Part shown: positions 30,769 to 41,054 of the stretch, piece by piece
Layout of the letters: every line of letters starts with the position of its first letter
Position numbering within the stretch: position 1 is the stretch's first letter
DNA from: Symbiodinium sp. CCMP2592
Taxonomy: Eukaryota > Sar > Dinophyceae > Suessiales > Symbiodiniaceae
Assembly (NCBI GenBank): GCA_905221615.1
Contig: CAJNDT010002813.1
Location: forward strand, 693,501 to 757,500
DNA length: 64,000 nucleotides
Direction: 5' to 3'
Notes under the pieces: generated by a model
Databases searched by the model: none
Seen by the model: the letters and a program-made list of their open reading frames with translations, nothing else
What the model was told of the DNA's origin: nothing
Program-made: the position numbers and the translations under genes

Positions 30769-30949
30769 GCAAGCAGTCTTGCGCCAGCTGTTCCTTTGAG
30801 GAATAGCTGTTTCCAGCTTTACCTGGTGATCCAACATGCTAGACTTGAAGCAAAGGGAGAAGCGTGAAATTTGAAGGGTGCTGTCTTGGCAAGCAAGCAG
30901 CACAGGGAAGCCGACCGCTCTTCAGCGACCCGACCGCGGTCAAGACGAC

Positions 30950-31428
30950 AGGTGAGCCAGCCGCCCTTTGGCGAGCTAGCCGCCTTCAAGACGACAAATG
31001 AGCCGGCCGCCCATTAGGCGAGCCGGCTTCCCACAAAACGACAGGCGAGCCGGCCGCCCTTTGGCGAGCCGGCTCTCACAAGACGACAAGCGAGCCGGCC
31101 GCCCTGAGGCGAACCGGCCGCCCTGTGCAGGTTTAAAAGCTGTCTTCAACTTTGGCTTCGGCCTACGTCAGTGGGGCAGCCCCCCAGCGGTAACTCTCGC
31201 GATTTTTTGATTGAGCTGGTTGAGAGCGTGATTGAGCCATGCAGTTAGTTCACAGTTTATTTTAAGCTTTGTTTTTTTGGCTGAGCAAGTCTAGCGATTA
31301 GCAATTCGTTACAAGTTCTTGGAGCACCGCGATTGAAGCCATTCAAGGCATAAACCTGACAACGACCGGGCAAAAGGCAACACGTTTTGAAGGGGAGATG
31401 CGAGGGTCTAGGATAACTGTGAGACAAA
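30950..31428. repeat. GAGCCGGCCGCC array and duplicated segment, copy B
   Basis: Repeats the order of copy A: GAGCCGGCCGCC array (30950-31124), GTGCAG, CTTCAACTTTGGCTTCGGCC, CAATTCGTTACA, GGATAACTGTGA. A tandem duplication of about 660 bp including 180 bp of intervening DNA explains both. Confidence 0.85.
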
Positions 31429-31429
31429 C

Positions 31430-32330
31430 CCTTGCATGGTTGCGGAGCTCGGTTCAAACGTGTCTGCTTGGAAAATTGGGTCTATACTACGGTTGATGAT
31501 ATAAATCCTGCATTACCCATAATAAGGAATATACCATTATTCCCATAGTTTAGGTCCTTAAAGTAATGCAGGATTTATATCATCAACCGTATGGCTCACC
31601 GTTCGGGTCAGACGCAGGAGTGAGTGAAAGTTGTAGGTCCAAGGGTATTTCAGTCTCGAAATCCTTGCATGGTAGCGGAGCCAGGTTCATATGTGTCTGC
31701 TCCAAAGAACCTGGCTAAAACCATATTATAGCACTGCATTCGAGTCAGATGCAAACACGAGTGAAAGATGTATGCCCAAGGGTATCTCGAACCCTTGCAT
31801 GGTTGCGGAGCTGGGTTCAAACGTGTCTGCTTGGAAAATTTGGTCTATTCTTTGGCTCACCGTTCGGGTCAGACGCAGGAGTGAGTGAAAGTCGTAGGTC
31901 CAAGGGTATTTCAGTCTCGAAACCCTTGCATGGTAGCGGAGCTAGGTTCATATGTGTCTGCTCTGAAGAACCTGGCTATAACCATATTATAGCTCTGCAT
32001 TCGAGTCAGACGCAAACGTGAGTGAAAGATGTATGCCCAAGGGTATCTCGAACACTTGCACGGTAGCGGAACTGGGTTCATATGTGTCTGTTCTGCAGAA
32101 CCTGGCTGGCTACCTTATAGCCCTCTGTTCAGGTCAGACGGGTGAAAACTGCAGACCCCAGCGTATCTCGAACCTTTGCATGGTAGCGGGAGATCAGTTC
32201 GTACGTGTCTACGTGTCGGTTCTTATAAGAAAAAGTCAAACGCAAAAATGCAGTATGCCTAAGGTTATTTCGAGCCCGTGCTTGGCACGGGAACTCAGTT
32301 CTCGCCTGTCTGAACTGCCTGTCTGACAGC
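31430..32330. repeat. 130-bp tandem array, about 7 units
   Basis: Landmark CCTTGCATGG or a variant occurs near 31430, 31662, 31792, 31923, 32053, 32174 and 32278. Spacing is 128-131 bp (after removing an inserted M element from the first unit) and shortens to about 105-120 bp at the end. Each unit also has GTGTCTGCT, GTCAGACGC and GTGAGTGAAAG. Alternate units are more alike, suggesting a dimeric higher-order unit. Confidence 0.9.
31490..31589. mobile_element. MITE-like hairpin, family M copy 2
   Basis: A 100-bp element with ends CGGTTGATGATATAAATCC and GGATTTATATCATCAACCG, TA at 31488-31489 and 31590-31591. It interrupts one unit of the 130-bp array; a sister unit without it is at 31801-31880. 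Confidence 0.9.
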
Positions 32331-32334
32331 GACG

Positions 32335-35222
32335 GTTCTAACTGTACTAGCCTATCAGCTTAGTGCAGTGCAGCCCTGCGTCCCGCGCAGCATTCGACAG
32401 TATAGATCGCTTCAAGAGTGCTTCCTAGAAAAGAAACACTCACTTCGGAGATCATTCCGTCGCTATTAAGTCATACAGCATGTTGGCTCGTCTGGTGCCA
32501 TCCTGTTGCTCAACCTGATGCCATAACCTCGACCATATGGTGCGATTTGATTGACAGGCTGATGCACCTAATAACCTAGATGTACCGCTTGCTTACCAAG
32601 TTCATCGCATTGATATGCATGACTGTGTAAGTTCGCGAAGATGTTCATGCAAACATTAGCAGGTGGTTGTGTCGCATTTCCAGGCACTCTGGTTGATGAC
32701 GATGTTGCAGGACCTAGTCAGGCTACCGCTGCAAACATTCTGACGCAGTCATACCAGCATCTTTCAATGTTTGCGCAGTTTCCCGAAGCTGCACCTCAGT
32801 CACCAGTGCCGCAGCCGCACTGGTTCTGAACCCTCAGCGACCCGTAACGCACAACTCGTCCCCTTGTGCCTTGCAGGGATCTGAGCCGAGCGTTTTGATT
32901 TAGTTGGAGTGTCTGGCAACAGCAGAACTGTGCTTCGAGGCCTGCCATGGTGCGAGTGCGATTCTCACAATGCCCCTGGTTCGCGGACGAGGACCAAGAG
33001 TCGTTTGCCCAGAATAGATGTCGCATCGAATCGCCATCTACTGCCAGCTTTTATCGAGGACTTTCATTTCTCGCTCATGCGCTTGGATCCTGCTCAGGTT
33101 TGTCTCTGGTCTTCAGTCGCCTGCCAGTACCTTGAGCTTACGCCTGAGTTTTAAGCATACCCGGCTGACTGCAATCTAAGCTGCGAGTCTGCCCTAGCAG
33201 CCCTAGCGGCTGCAGGGACTACTGACCTTGGATGTCCTGTGGCCCAGCCGCGAAAGTGGTCCTGCTGCTCTGCTGAAACAGATATGTTTCACTCGACTGT
33301 CTAGCCATGCCAGTTCATGGGCATGCAGCTTACAAGGGCGCCTCGATGGGGATGGACATTGGGTTAAGGACACGCCTCCGCCTTGGCAAACTCAGTTGCA
33401 AGTGACAACTCTATCCTGTGCGGGAGCAGTGCGAGGCCAGACATGGTCGAGAACCTCAAGGCGAAAACGGTTTTTGAAATGCCTCCCGGCACAACGCGTC
33501 GCAGGTAAGTTCTACTCCATACATATATCAAGTTCCGAGGGTCGACGCTGCATCCGGCGAAGTCTTGCTGCCGAAGACGTCGTCGCCCAAGCCCCTGTGA
33601 ACCACTGCGGTTGGACACACCGCTTTGAGCATCTTAAGCTACACAGTTGCTGAGCAGCTGCACCAGGCAGAAAACGTGCAACGAGACGACGCCGTTTCCT
33701 GGCAGCGCAAGGTGTGACCACTGCAGAGATGCATCGCTGGCGAGCAGAGAGAGAGGCCGTATAGAGAGTGAGAAGGAGAGGCTCATTACGTCTGTGCTGC
33801 TAATGCGATAGCAGCCCTGCAGAAATGCACTAAGGAGGCAGCTTGCCAAAGCAGTTTTGTCCATCCAGTACAAGATTGCAGCTGCCAGGTAACCAGGACT
33901 TCAGGCACAGTGCAGTTTCAGTTCCGGCGCCCGTGGCTTGCGAGGCAGTGGCAGACAGGGTGTGACTATCCAGGCGAGCATGTCTGCTGGGTACTCAGAC
34001 TCCCAGCCAGCTGTGTAGACAGAAGAGATGCAATGTGATGCTCCGATTTCTCTGCTCGCGTCTGCGTTGCAGCCTTCTTCCCTTCCAGAATCTTCAGTGT
34101 CTCGAGTCGAGGGGAACACGTTCACTTCGGCAAGAAGTATTGTGGTCGTCGGCAGAAAACTGCCCCATGGAGCTACCTGGCTTTCATATACACCAGATCT
34201 CTGCAAGCGTCGTGCCTGCCTGCTGATGGCTATAGCAGCCGTATCTGCGTGAACGATGCTCAGGCGACGGCTTCATGAAGACGCTGGTGGAGAAGATGCG
34301 ATGGCGAAATCAGAGCGAGAAGTTTCGCTGTTCGATATGGCCACAGTTTCTTGCAGATCAGAAAATGGCATCACGAGGTGCGGTTATCTTAGCTGCGTTC
34401 GCTGGTAAGTATCCTTGCTGCTTTTCTTAACAGCTGGGCATGCGACATGAGTCTTGTTTGAGCTTTGTACCGGTTCTGATTGACAGGCGCTGCACGCAAG
34501 TGCGGGCCAGTGAAGATGCGATCGCGAAATAAGCTGACCAGGCTAGGGCTATAGAACTCATTGAACTCACTATCCCATAGACAGTACAGCTTGTGTGACC
34601 TCTTTCACGCCGCAGGAGCCAACTGCAGCTGGGGGCAATCATGATGCAGCAACCGCCAGAGCGTGGCTTCACTGCAATCTATGGTCAGAGCCGTGTCAGG
34701 TCTGCGTCTTGATGCCTGATTGCTGGTGAGGTCACGATCGTTTTCGAGACAAATTGCTTGGTGGATACTTTCCGGGCCCTGGGCATGAAGGTCCCTTACC
34801 AGCAGCACGGGCCCTTCTACGCTCTGAAGGACTATGAGTCTTCTCTTCCAGTGTGCCGACATACACACACCTTTGTCTCAGATTTTGTGTCGATGCGACA
34901 GCGATAGGATGGCCGAAGAATGCTTGACAGCTTCCAGCTGGGATCCGAGTGCTAGCTTCGTTTGAGGACATTTGCTTGGTAAACACAGTCCCAGTCTTTG
35001 CCTTTTCCGACCAAGGCGAAACATCGTTCCATGCAGCTCTGACATTTTGACGGTTTGACGAACATTTCGTTGCTGTCCGCCGAACCGTCGATGATGGGCT
35101 GCAGGTCAACTTCGGGAACCGCACTCACAATTGGGTACCTCTGGCACTGCGGTCCACTATCAGCAGAGCTTTCGAGTATGACCACATCTTGAACTTGTGG
35201 TGTCTGGACATGTCCTTGTGCG
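32335..35222. other. Unique DNA 5' of the composite gene
   Basis: No heptamers or hairpins. Several medium frames overlap on both strands (for example 32641-32829 +, 33228-33653 +, 33364-33618 -, 33901-34206 -, 34605-34868 -). Some read fairly coding-like, notably LIVLQSVEGPVLLVRDLHA on the minus strand near 34.8 kb. Upstream exons of the + gene, or a divergent gene, may be here, but frames and splice sites cannot be resolved by eye. Confidence 0.35.
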
Positions 35223-37795
35223 ATGGGTTCTTTCAAGTCGTACCTGCTGATCTTCATACTTCTGTGGTCCGGAGGCAAACAAGCCGAAACTTCGGCCATG
35301 GAGGAAATTGCGGACATTCTTGATCACTTTCCAGTTTCAGCTCAGGATTCCTACATGAATGTGCAGTTCCCGTTGCACAATGACAATGGCTCCCGATCGC
35401 GAAGTTCGTCGGCAGGTGGAGATTTCTCATATGACCTTGATCAGGATGGAAGCAGCGCCGGTGAGTCCTCCATCCATGCACCGGTTCCGCGGCATCATGA
35501 CATACTGAGCCTACGAAGAGTGTCCAGCTTTGCGGTTGAAGATGCGAGCGACTGTGAGGATGAGGGATTTTGGGATCTCCGACCAGATTGGTACGAACGT
35601 GCCAGGGCTCGAACTGTTTCATCCCTGACATTGGCGCAGTTGAACTCCAGAGAGTCTGCAGGCAGCAGTGATGCTCTCGGAGGTTCTCTGGCGCTTCGCC
35701 TAACGAGCAAGAAGCGATCCATGCCAGAGACGAATCCCATGACGACTGCCCAGAGACTGCGCTGCTTGGAGTCCAAGTTCGATGCTTACAAGACCAAAGG
35801 AAGACGGATGGCAGTCATGGATGGCTTCTTCCCGAAGCTTCTGCACAGTCCTCAGATCAAGATTCCGTTGACCCCGGAAGAGTTTGTGGCTTTGACTGCA
35901 ACAGAAGTTGATGCCCTAAAGTACCTGCACCCTCACCCACGAGATTTGCGGGTGCAGTTTTTCCAACAGGAGCACATGTGTTTCATCGACAGTCAAAAAA
36001 CACAGGGCTCCGTCACGAGCATGATCCACACTTTCGGCCACCACTTCGACGCCGACGCTGTCATTGCAGCCATGTGCGCTGGCCATCGGTGGCCTCGGGC
36101 CGGCTATCTAAAGGAGGACATCACCTTTGGCAGCATTCACAAGTTGCAGCTCTTGGCCCCTGAGCTTCTCCATATGCTTGCAGGTCGACCCAGAGATGAT
36201 GTCCGCATTTGCGAAGTCCTACAACGGCTCCGCCTGCATTTCGACATTGAGGTTGAGATAAGCGCATTGACGTTGAGTGCACAGACCATCAAAGAAGTTT
36301 GGAAGGCCCGTGGCGCCGAAGCTGCTCACTATATGGCACGTACATGCACTACATCTTCGAAGCTTATCTCAACGGTCACAGCGTGCCAGACTCACCTGAA
36401 TTGCAAATGATTTGCAAATTTCTCGCGAGCATGCCAACTACCTGCGTTGCATGGCGTACCGAGTGGGTCATCTTTGGCGAAGACGAGGATTTGGCTGGAT
36501 CCATCGATTTTGTTGCGAGAGACAGCGATGGCACTTTCTCGTTGGTCGGCTGGAAACGAACATCAGGCTTGGGTGCAGACACGTCAGCCCATCGCGCACG
36601 CAAGATGCTGCCACCGTTGCAGGATTTGCAGGACATAAAAGCAGTGCACTATGATCCCCAACTGAATGCTTATCGCTACATTCTGGAGAAGTACTACGAC
36701 GCGAGGGTGTCCGAAATGTTCGTTGTGTGTTGTCACCCGGAACATGGCGACTCGCCGTTCGTGCGCGTTGTGCCAAGATTGGCGCAAGTGACCGATGCGA
36801 TGATGGCTGCATGGCGCGATTGCAAATGTGGGGCAGATCGAAGAAGCGCAAAACGACAGCGGCTCAGGTCAGGCGTGTTTCATTCCTTCACCGCTTTCTT
36901 CGAGTGCTACCCACAGGCCGTGGCTCTGCTGCCTAATGAACGGGACTTCGAGGCTGCGTCGAAGAGATGCTGGGAAAAGACGATGTGCACCGCCAGGACG
37001 CTGCTCAAACTCCTTGCGGAGAAATATCAACAGAAAAACTATATCATCTATATGTTCGTCCACTCCATGCTGAGGAGTAACCCAGATCTACAGAGAAGAA
37101 TGGAAGGTCTTATCCCACACCCCTCTGTGGATGACCCTTCGTTGCGCGACTGGCTCGGTGCCATGGTCGCCTTTCTCGTGGTGTATTGTCCTCGATGCTG
37201 TGATGCTCGGGATCGGCGCCGCTGGAGCAACGTGGACATAACAGCTGCCGGTGGGACTTCAACATCCGCAGATCTTCCCGGGGGATCCCTGCCACAAGAC
37301 GTGTTGAATCAGCTTCCAGCCTTTTTCTTTTCTCTTCCATATCTTCAGGCGCTCGCCTGCACATGCTCTCATGTGTTCAGATCCATGCGAAGGCTGGAGC
37401 ATTGCAGAAACTGTTGCATTCCGATGGACAGTGAAGAGTTCCACGACGAGCAGGTACTGCGACAATTGCAACCTGTCTGTGCTGCAGCTCGCAGTCTGAC
37501 CATCGCGACGAAACAGTTGGTCATGTTCCAAAGTGTGCCTGCAAATGCTTGCATAGTCTGGCGTGTGAATGCTGTGGTTCGGCATCGGGCAACGGGCAAC
37601 CGGGTGGTCGGCTTTCTGTCGGACAATCCCTTGTTGGGTCACGCTGCTTTCGGTTTATGGCTGCCACGTCGAGTTTCGGGCATCTACATGGGCGTCCGTC
37701 AGGGTCACAGTTGGCCTCTTTGTTGCTTACGGATGTCCGGCACGGGTGGCCAATCATCGAAGACGTCTTTACATCGCCAGCAGTCGCTTCTCTGA
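35223..37795 (+). pseudogene. Composite gene, N-terminal half: RecB-like PD-(D/E)XK nuclease domain, frame broken
   Basis: The first frame (35223-36410) begins with a low-complexity acidic/Ser-rich region. A nuclease-type domain begins near residue 255: SVTSMIHTFGHHFDADAVI from residue 263, then TIKEVWKARGAEAAHY. The domain continues in another frame as GTYMHYIFEAYLNG, TEWVIFGEDEDLAGSIDF, TFSLVGWKRTSG and LNAYRYILEKYYDARVSEMF. This order is that of the PD-(D/E)XK (RecB-like) nucleases known from giant DNA viruses and protists. The shift is an extra AT near 36333-36334: skipping it gives the family spacing of ten residues from Trp to Gly-Thr. The expected Asp of D-W-K is Gly (GGC, 36548-36550), so the nuclease is probably inactive. 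Met at 35298 is a likelier start than 35223, since the first 25 residues are hydrophobic. Residues after about 37000 are unrecognised. Confidence 0.65.
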
Positions 37796-38198
37796 CTGTC
37801 AAGCTGCTGACCACCTTCCGCGACCTGAGGGAGTTTCAAGTTATCTCTATCGATGCAACCATAAAATGTTGCATGGGAGTTCTTGGGCAAGAATCCTACC
37901 GTGCACCTAAAGCAAAAAGAGATCAGGCCCCGTTCGACGACGACCATGCGTTCAGGCGGGTTCTTACGGTCAGAGGGCGTACAAGTGCCGTGCTTGGCAT
38001 GTGTGCGATGGCATCAGAAAAGGCTGAAGATGTCTGTATGGCCCTGTCGGAAATGCTTCCGGCGGATGGGCTTGGTCAAGTGCAGTTCCTGTCATCGGAT
38101 TGTGCCTCAACCAAGCTCTATGCCGAGTTGAAGTGCATTATGCCCAACCTACAGTGTCTGGCGCTTGATCCTATCCACCTCTGCATCGTTTACGAGCA

Positions 38199-38269
38199 GC
38201 TAGCCTCGACTTTGTAGGAGATGTCACAGTCAAGCTTGCAAGCTTGGGTAGACCATCACATGTGCTCAG
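38199..38269 (+). other. Probable GC-AG intron, 71 nt
   Basis: The exon ends at 38198 (CA), the intron runs GCTAGCC...GTGCTCAG, and the next exon starts with G at 38270, completing Gln. It joins CIVYEQ to YATWRKK, after which one base is missing in the A run before TPGA. Alternative donors: GC at 38203 (67 nt, no frameshift needed, joins to VCDMAEK) and GT at 38214. The W-x-K-x-TPG spacing I remember for the family favours the first. Confidence 0.5.
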
Positions 38270-38693
38270 GTATGCGACATGGCGGAAAAAACGCCAGGCG
38301 CTGTGTTCGTCCGCAAAATCATGCACAAGTTCAACATGGTGGATGCAAGTCTTCCTTCTCAGCACTGGGGTCATTTCTACAGAGGCTACGATAGCCGTCA
38401 ACTTAGCCAGCAGGAACAGACGCGCAGAACCTACATTGAAACCGGTGCTTTTGCCAAAGGCAAAACTCGTAAACTTGAACTTGTAGCGGAGATGGACAGC
38501 TCGAAACCCTTTCTTTGCAGACTGGAGTTTATTGAAGCGTTGGCTGCACTGGCTGCGGTTTTCAACGAGGACATGGGACGCAAGGTAACTGGAGCCAATC
38601 AATGCATCTCCCACATACTCTGGTGTGCTGCTGATCCTGATCGTGCTGAATGGTACTTCAACAACCAGCGGTTCAGGCACACGCTGAGTCACG

Positions 38694-38768
38694 GCCTTAG
38701 TTAGCTTAAGGTAACGTTGGCATGAGTATGTGTCCACCTTCGTACTAGTTCTAGTGCTGCGTCAACAG
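38694..38768 (+). other. Probable GC-AG intron, 75 nt
   Basis: The donor is CACG|GC at 38694-38695, the acceptor CAACAG|GT ends at 38768. The splice joins RHTLSHG to RTALTFLPAG, keeps the reading frame and removes the in-frame TAG near 38702. GC donors and AG|G acceptors are known features of dinoflagellate introns. Confidence 0.65.
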
Positions 38769-39283
38769 GTCGAACAGCCTTGACGTTCCTTCCGGCCGGC
38801 ACTTCATCCAATGAAGCCTTGCATGCCGAAATTAAGTCATGGTTCTTGCAAACTCAGCAGATTCATAAGAGCACTCTGCGCTTGAAGCTGCTGATATTGA
38901 CATTGAGCAAAGCTCTGCCTCATGCGCTTGCATTGCAAGCATCAACCATCAGCCAAACGAACAGCAGACTTCTGCTCGCAAGGCTCACTGCTAAGTCAGT
39001 GTGGTCTCAAGAAGAATGGCAGTGGTGGTGCTCGTCATGCCTGGAATCTGAGAAGGTACAGAAGGCATGCTTATCGTTTAATCACGAACGTGCCGCAGAA
39101 GTGCGTAAAGTGCGCACGTGGGCTCTCAAGCGGCCCTCCGCATCAAAAAGGCAGAAGCAGAAGCGGAGAAGCGGACCATTTTCACTGCAGCTCGAAGATC
39201 GAAGCTGCGCACACAAGGGGTCCGTAGGTGACGGTGACGCTGGCATCCTGAGTGCGCTCACAGAAAGAAAGTTGTTCGTGTGA

Positions 39284-39632
39284 CATGCTCGGTTGGTAGG
39301 GCATGCTGTGTCTGAGATTGAAAAGTTGTTTCCGGCATTTGATACTGCCATATCGGATTTTGTGCCGCCTTTGCTACGCATGCCGGTGTACGACGATCAT
39401 CATCGGGAGGCGCATGTTGTCAGCATAGCAGTGTTGGTGGCCTTCTTGGGATCACAGCTTATTTGGAGACTGGAAAATGGCCGACGCAACAGCCCGGCCT
39501 GGGACTGTTGGCCGGGGTGGATGCACGTTACATTGCCAGTTGTTGGGAGAGCCAAGATGTTAGCCGGGATCGTGATGCTGCCCAATGTCAACTGTGGCTG
39601 TTGAGGTGGCCATAAGGGAGGGCGACGTGATA
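39284..39632. other. 3' flank of the composite gene
   Basis: A 103-codon open frame at 39293-39604 (+) has no recognisable motif and begins 10 bp after the transposase stop. No terminal inverted repeat that would mark the end of the transposon was recognised. Confidence 0.3.
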
Positions 39633-40070
39633 CGTATGTCGGCTCGCCGACAAATCAGCTTGCAGGGTGGGCCACATCAGACCTTCTGGGACTGTAGCCA
39701 TCATCTCCTTTGACGGTTTGCCATTCGACAGCTTCTTGCAGGATTTTTATATGTGGTTTGTCAGCCATCAACCCTATTGTGGGGTTTGTCACTTTATGCC
39801 TTCTTTTGAAGTCCTGATGATACCACTGCTTGTATCTGATCTACTGAGCATGATGTCGACGTATGTCGGCTCGCCGACAAATCAGCTTGCAGGGTGGGCC
39901 ACATCAGACCTTCTGGGACTGTAGCCATCATCTCCTTTGACGGTTTGCCATTCCACAGCTTCTTACAGGATGTTTATATGTGGTTTGTCAGCCATCAACC
40001 CTTTTGTGGGGTTTGTCACTTCATGCCTTCTTTTGAAGTCCTGATGATACCAATGCTTGTATCTGATCTG
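39633..40070. repeat. 227-bp direct repeat, two copies
   Basis: Copy 1 begins CGTATGTCGGCTCGCCGACA at 39633 and copy 2 the same at 39860. They share GGTGGGCCACATCAGACC, TTTGACGGTTTGCCATTC and GAAGTCCTGATGATACCA. Only a few substitutions separate them. The start contains the palindrome GTCGGCTCGCCGAC. Overlapping frames in the two copies are the same sequence. Confidence 0.9.
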
Positions 40071-40230
40071 TCGCAAAGAGGGTGCAAGCCGAGCATTGGA
40101 GTACAACCCAGGTGCATTCATGATGCAGGTAAGAGTACAGAGGGATGTGCATTGTATGTTACACCGGGCTGAGTGTTCACACTGTATAACCGACCGAATC
40201 AATCACATTATACGTAAAGGTTCCTGCCTC

Positions 40231-40450
40231 ATATATATATATATATATATATATCGTGTGTGTGTGTGTCCTTTGGGGTAAACCAGAGCAGGATGGCAGT
40301 TGCCGTCGCCGTAGCCGGGGTCGTCACCATCGCGGCTGCAGACATACATGTATGTAGTAACCGTAAACCCGAATCCCTGTAGTACTGGAGGCGACGGTAG
40401 CAGCAGCAGTAGCAGTAGCAGTAGCAGCGGGAGCAAGTGCAGTTGCGGCA
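40231..40450. repeat. (AT)n, (GT)n and AGCAGT microsatellites
   Basis: AT run at 40231-40255, GT run at about 40256-40270, and GTAGCAGCAGTAGCAGTAGC-type DNA at 40395-40450. Confidence 0.9.
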
Positions 40451-40807
40451 GCAGCAATGATTCGGCCACAGACATAGCTTTCAACCCCCACGCACCCATC
40501 CCAAATCTCTAGACCGTTTGCCCGAGACACCCTTCACCGAAAACAACAACAAATCACGATCGTACAAACCCTGTTTAAATAGTCAACACGAATCTATAAC
40601 TAGTTACCACTAATCATGAGGCCTTGGTCATTCGAATGGGTTACGGAGCCTTTTAACATAGAAGCATAAAAGGTTAAAAGGCACCCTAAGGAATAGTATT
40701 ACTAACTATTCCGATTTAAATTAAAAGATAAGCTAAAACCAGAAGAACTTCTGGAACCCCAGGTAATCGTATTTACTATTTATTCCGAGCTCTATCCAAC
40801 TCCTCTA

Positions 40808-40920
40808 CCCAGAGTTTCCCATATCCCTTACTTAAAGAATATGCCTTAAACCATATTAGGGATCCTACTCTGATTCAAGGTATATGCCTTATTTGACCAA
40901 GGGATATTGCAGTTTTTGGA
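40808..40920. mobile_element. MITE-like hairpin, family D copy 3, diverged ends
   Basis: The D interior is clear (CTTAAACCATATTAGGGATC, CAAGGTATATGCCTTATTTG). The ends CCCAGAGTTTCCCATAT and TATTGCAGTTTTTGGA have decayed. TA at 40806-40807 and 40921-40922. Confidence 0.6.
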
Positions 40921-41054
40921 TACCCTGAACCTCTGGATCCCCTGTAGATCCCTTTTAAAGTTAACAAATAAGAAAAACAAGTGCAAACTTGTGTTACATA
41001 ACGGTTCCTTTAAAGTAACAAGTATAAAAGCATGGTGCTCCAAAGCCCAGTTAA

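Larger units (their letters stand above)
37700..39283 (+). pseudogene. Composite gene, C-terminal half: DDE-type transposase domain
   Basis: Three frames on one strand read in order as a transposase core. The first has FQVISIDATIKCCMGVLGQ, VLTVRGRTSAVLG and VQFLSSDCASTKLYAELK with LALDPIHLCIVYE. The second has TPGAVFVRKIMHKFN and SSKPFLCRLEFIEALAALA. The third has LPAGTSSNEALHAEIKSWF and ends with a basic tail (KRPSASKRQKQKRR), probably a nuclear localisation signal. Candidate catalytic acids: Asp 37852-37854, Asp 38098-38100, Glu 38813-38815. I recall similar 'SNEALHAEI' proteins as abundant in dinoflagellate gene sets. Two introns (38199-38269, 38694-38768) explain most of the breaks; a missing A in the six-A run at 38286-38291 may explain another. 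The join to the nuclease half (37.5-37.74 kb) needs an intron or indel I could not place. Confidence 0.65.

Noticed and set aside
34405..34433. Possible 29-nt GTAAGT...CTTTTCTTAACAG intron, and a similar 28-nt one at 33505-33532
   Set aside because: The motifs look good but no coding frame continues across either; intron of this length would be unusual here.
39667..40172. Two similar frames of 85 and 92 codons
   Set aside because: They are the two copies of the 227-bp repeat read in the same phase; no domain.
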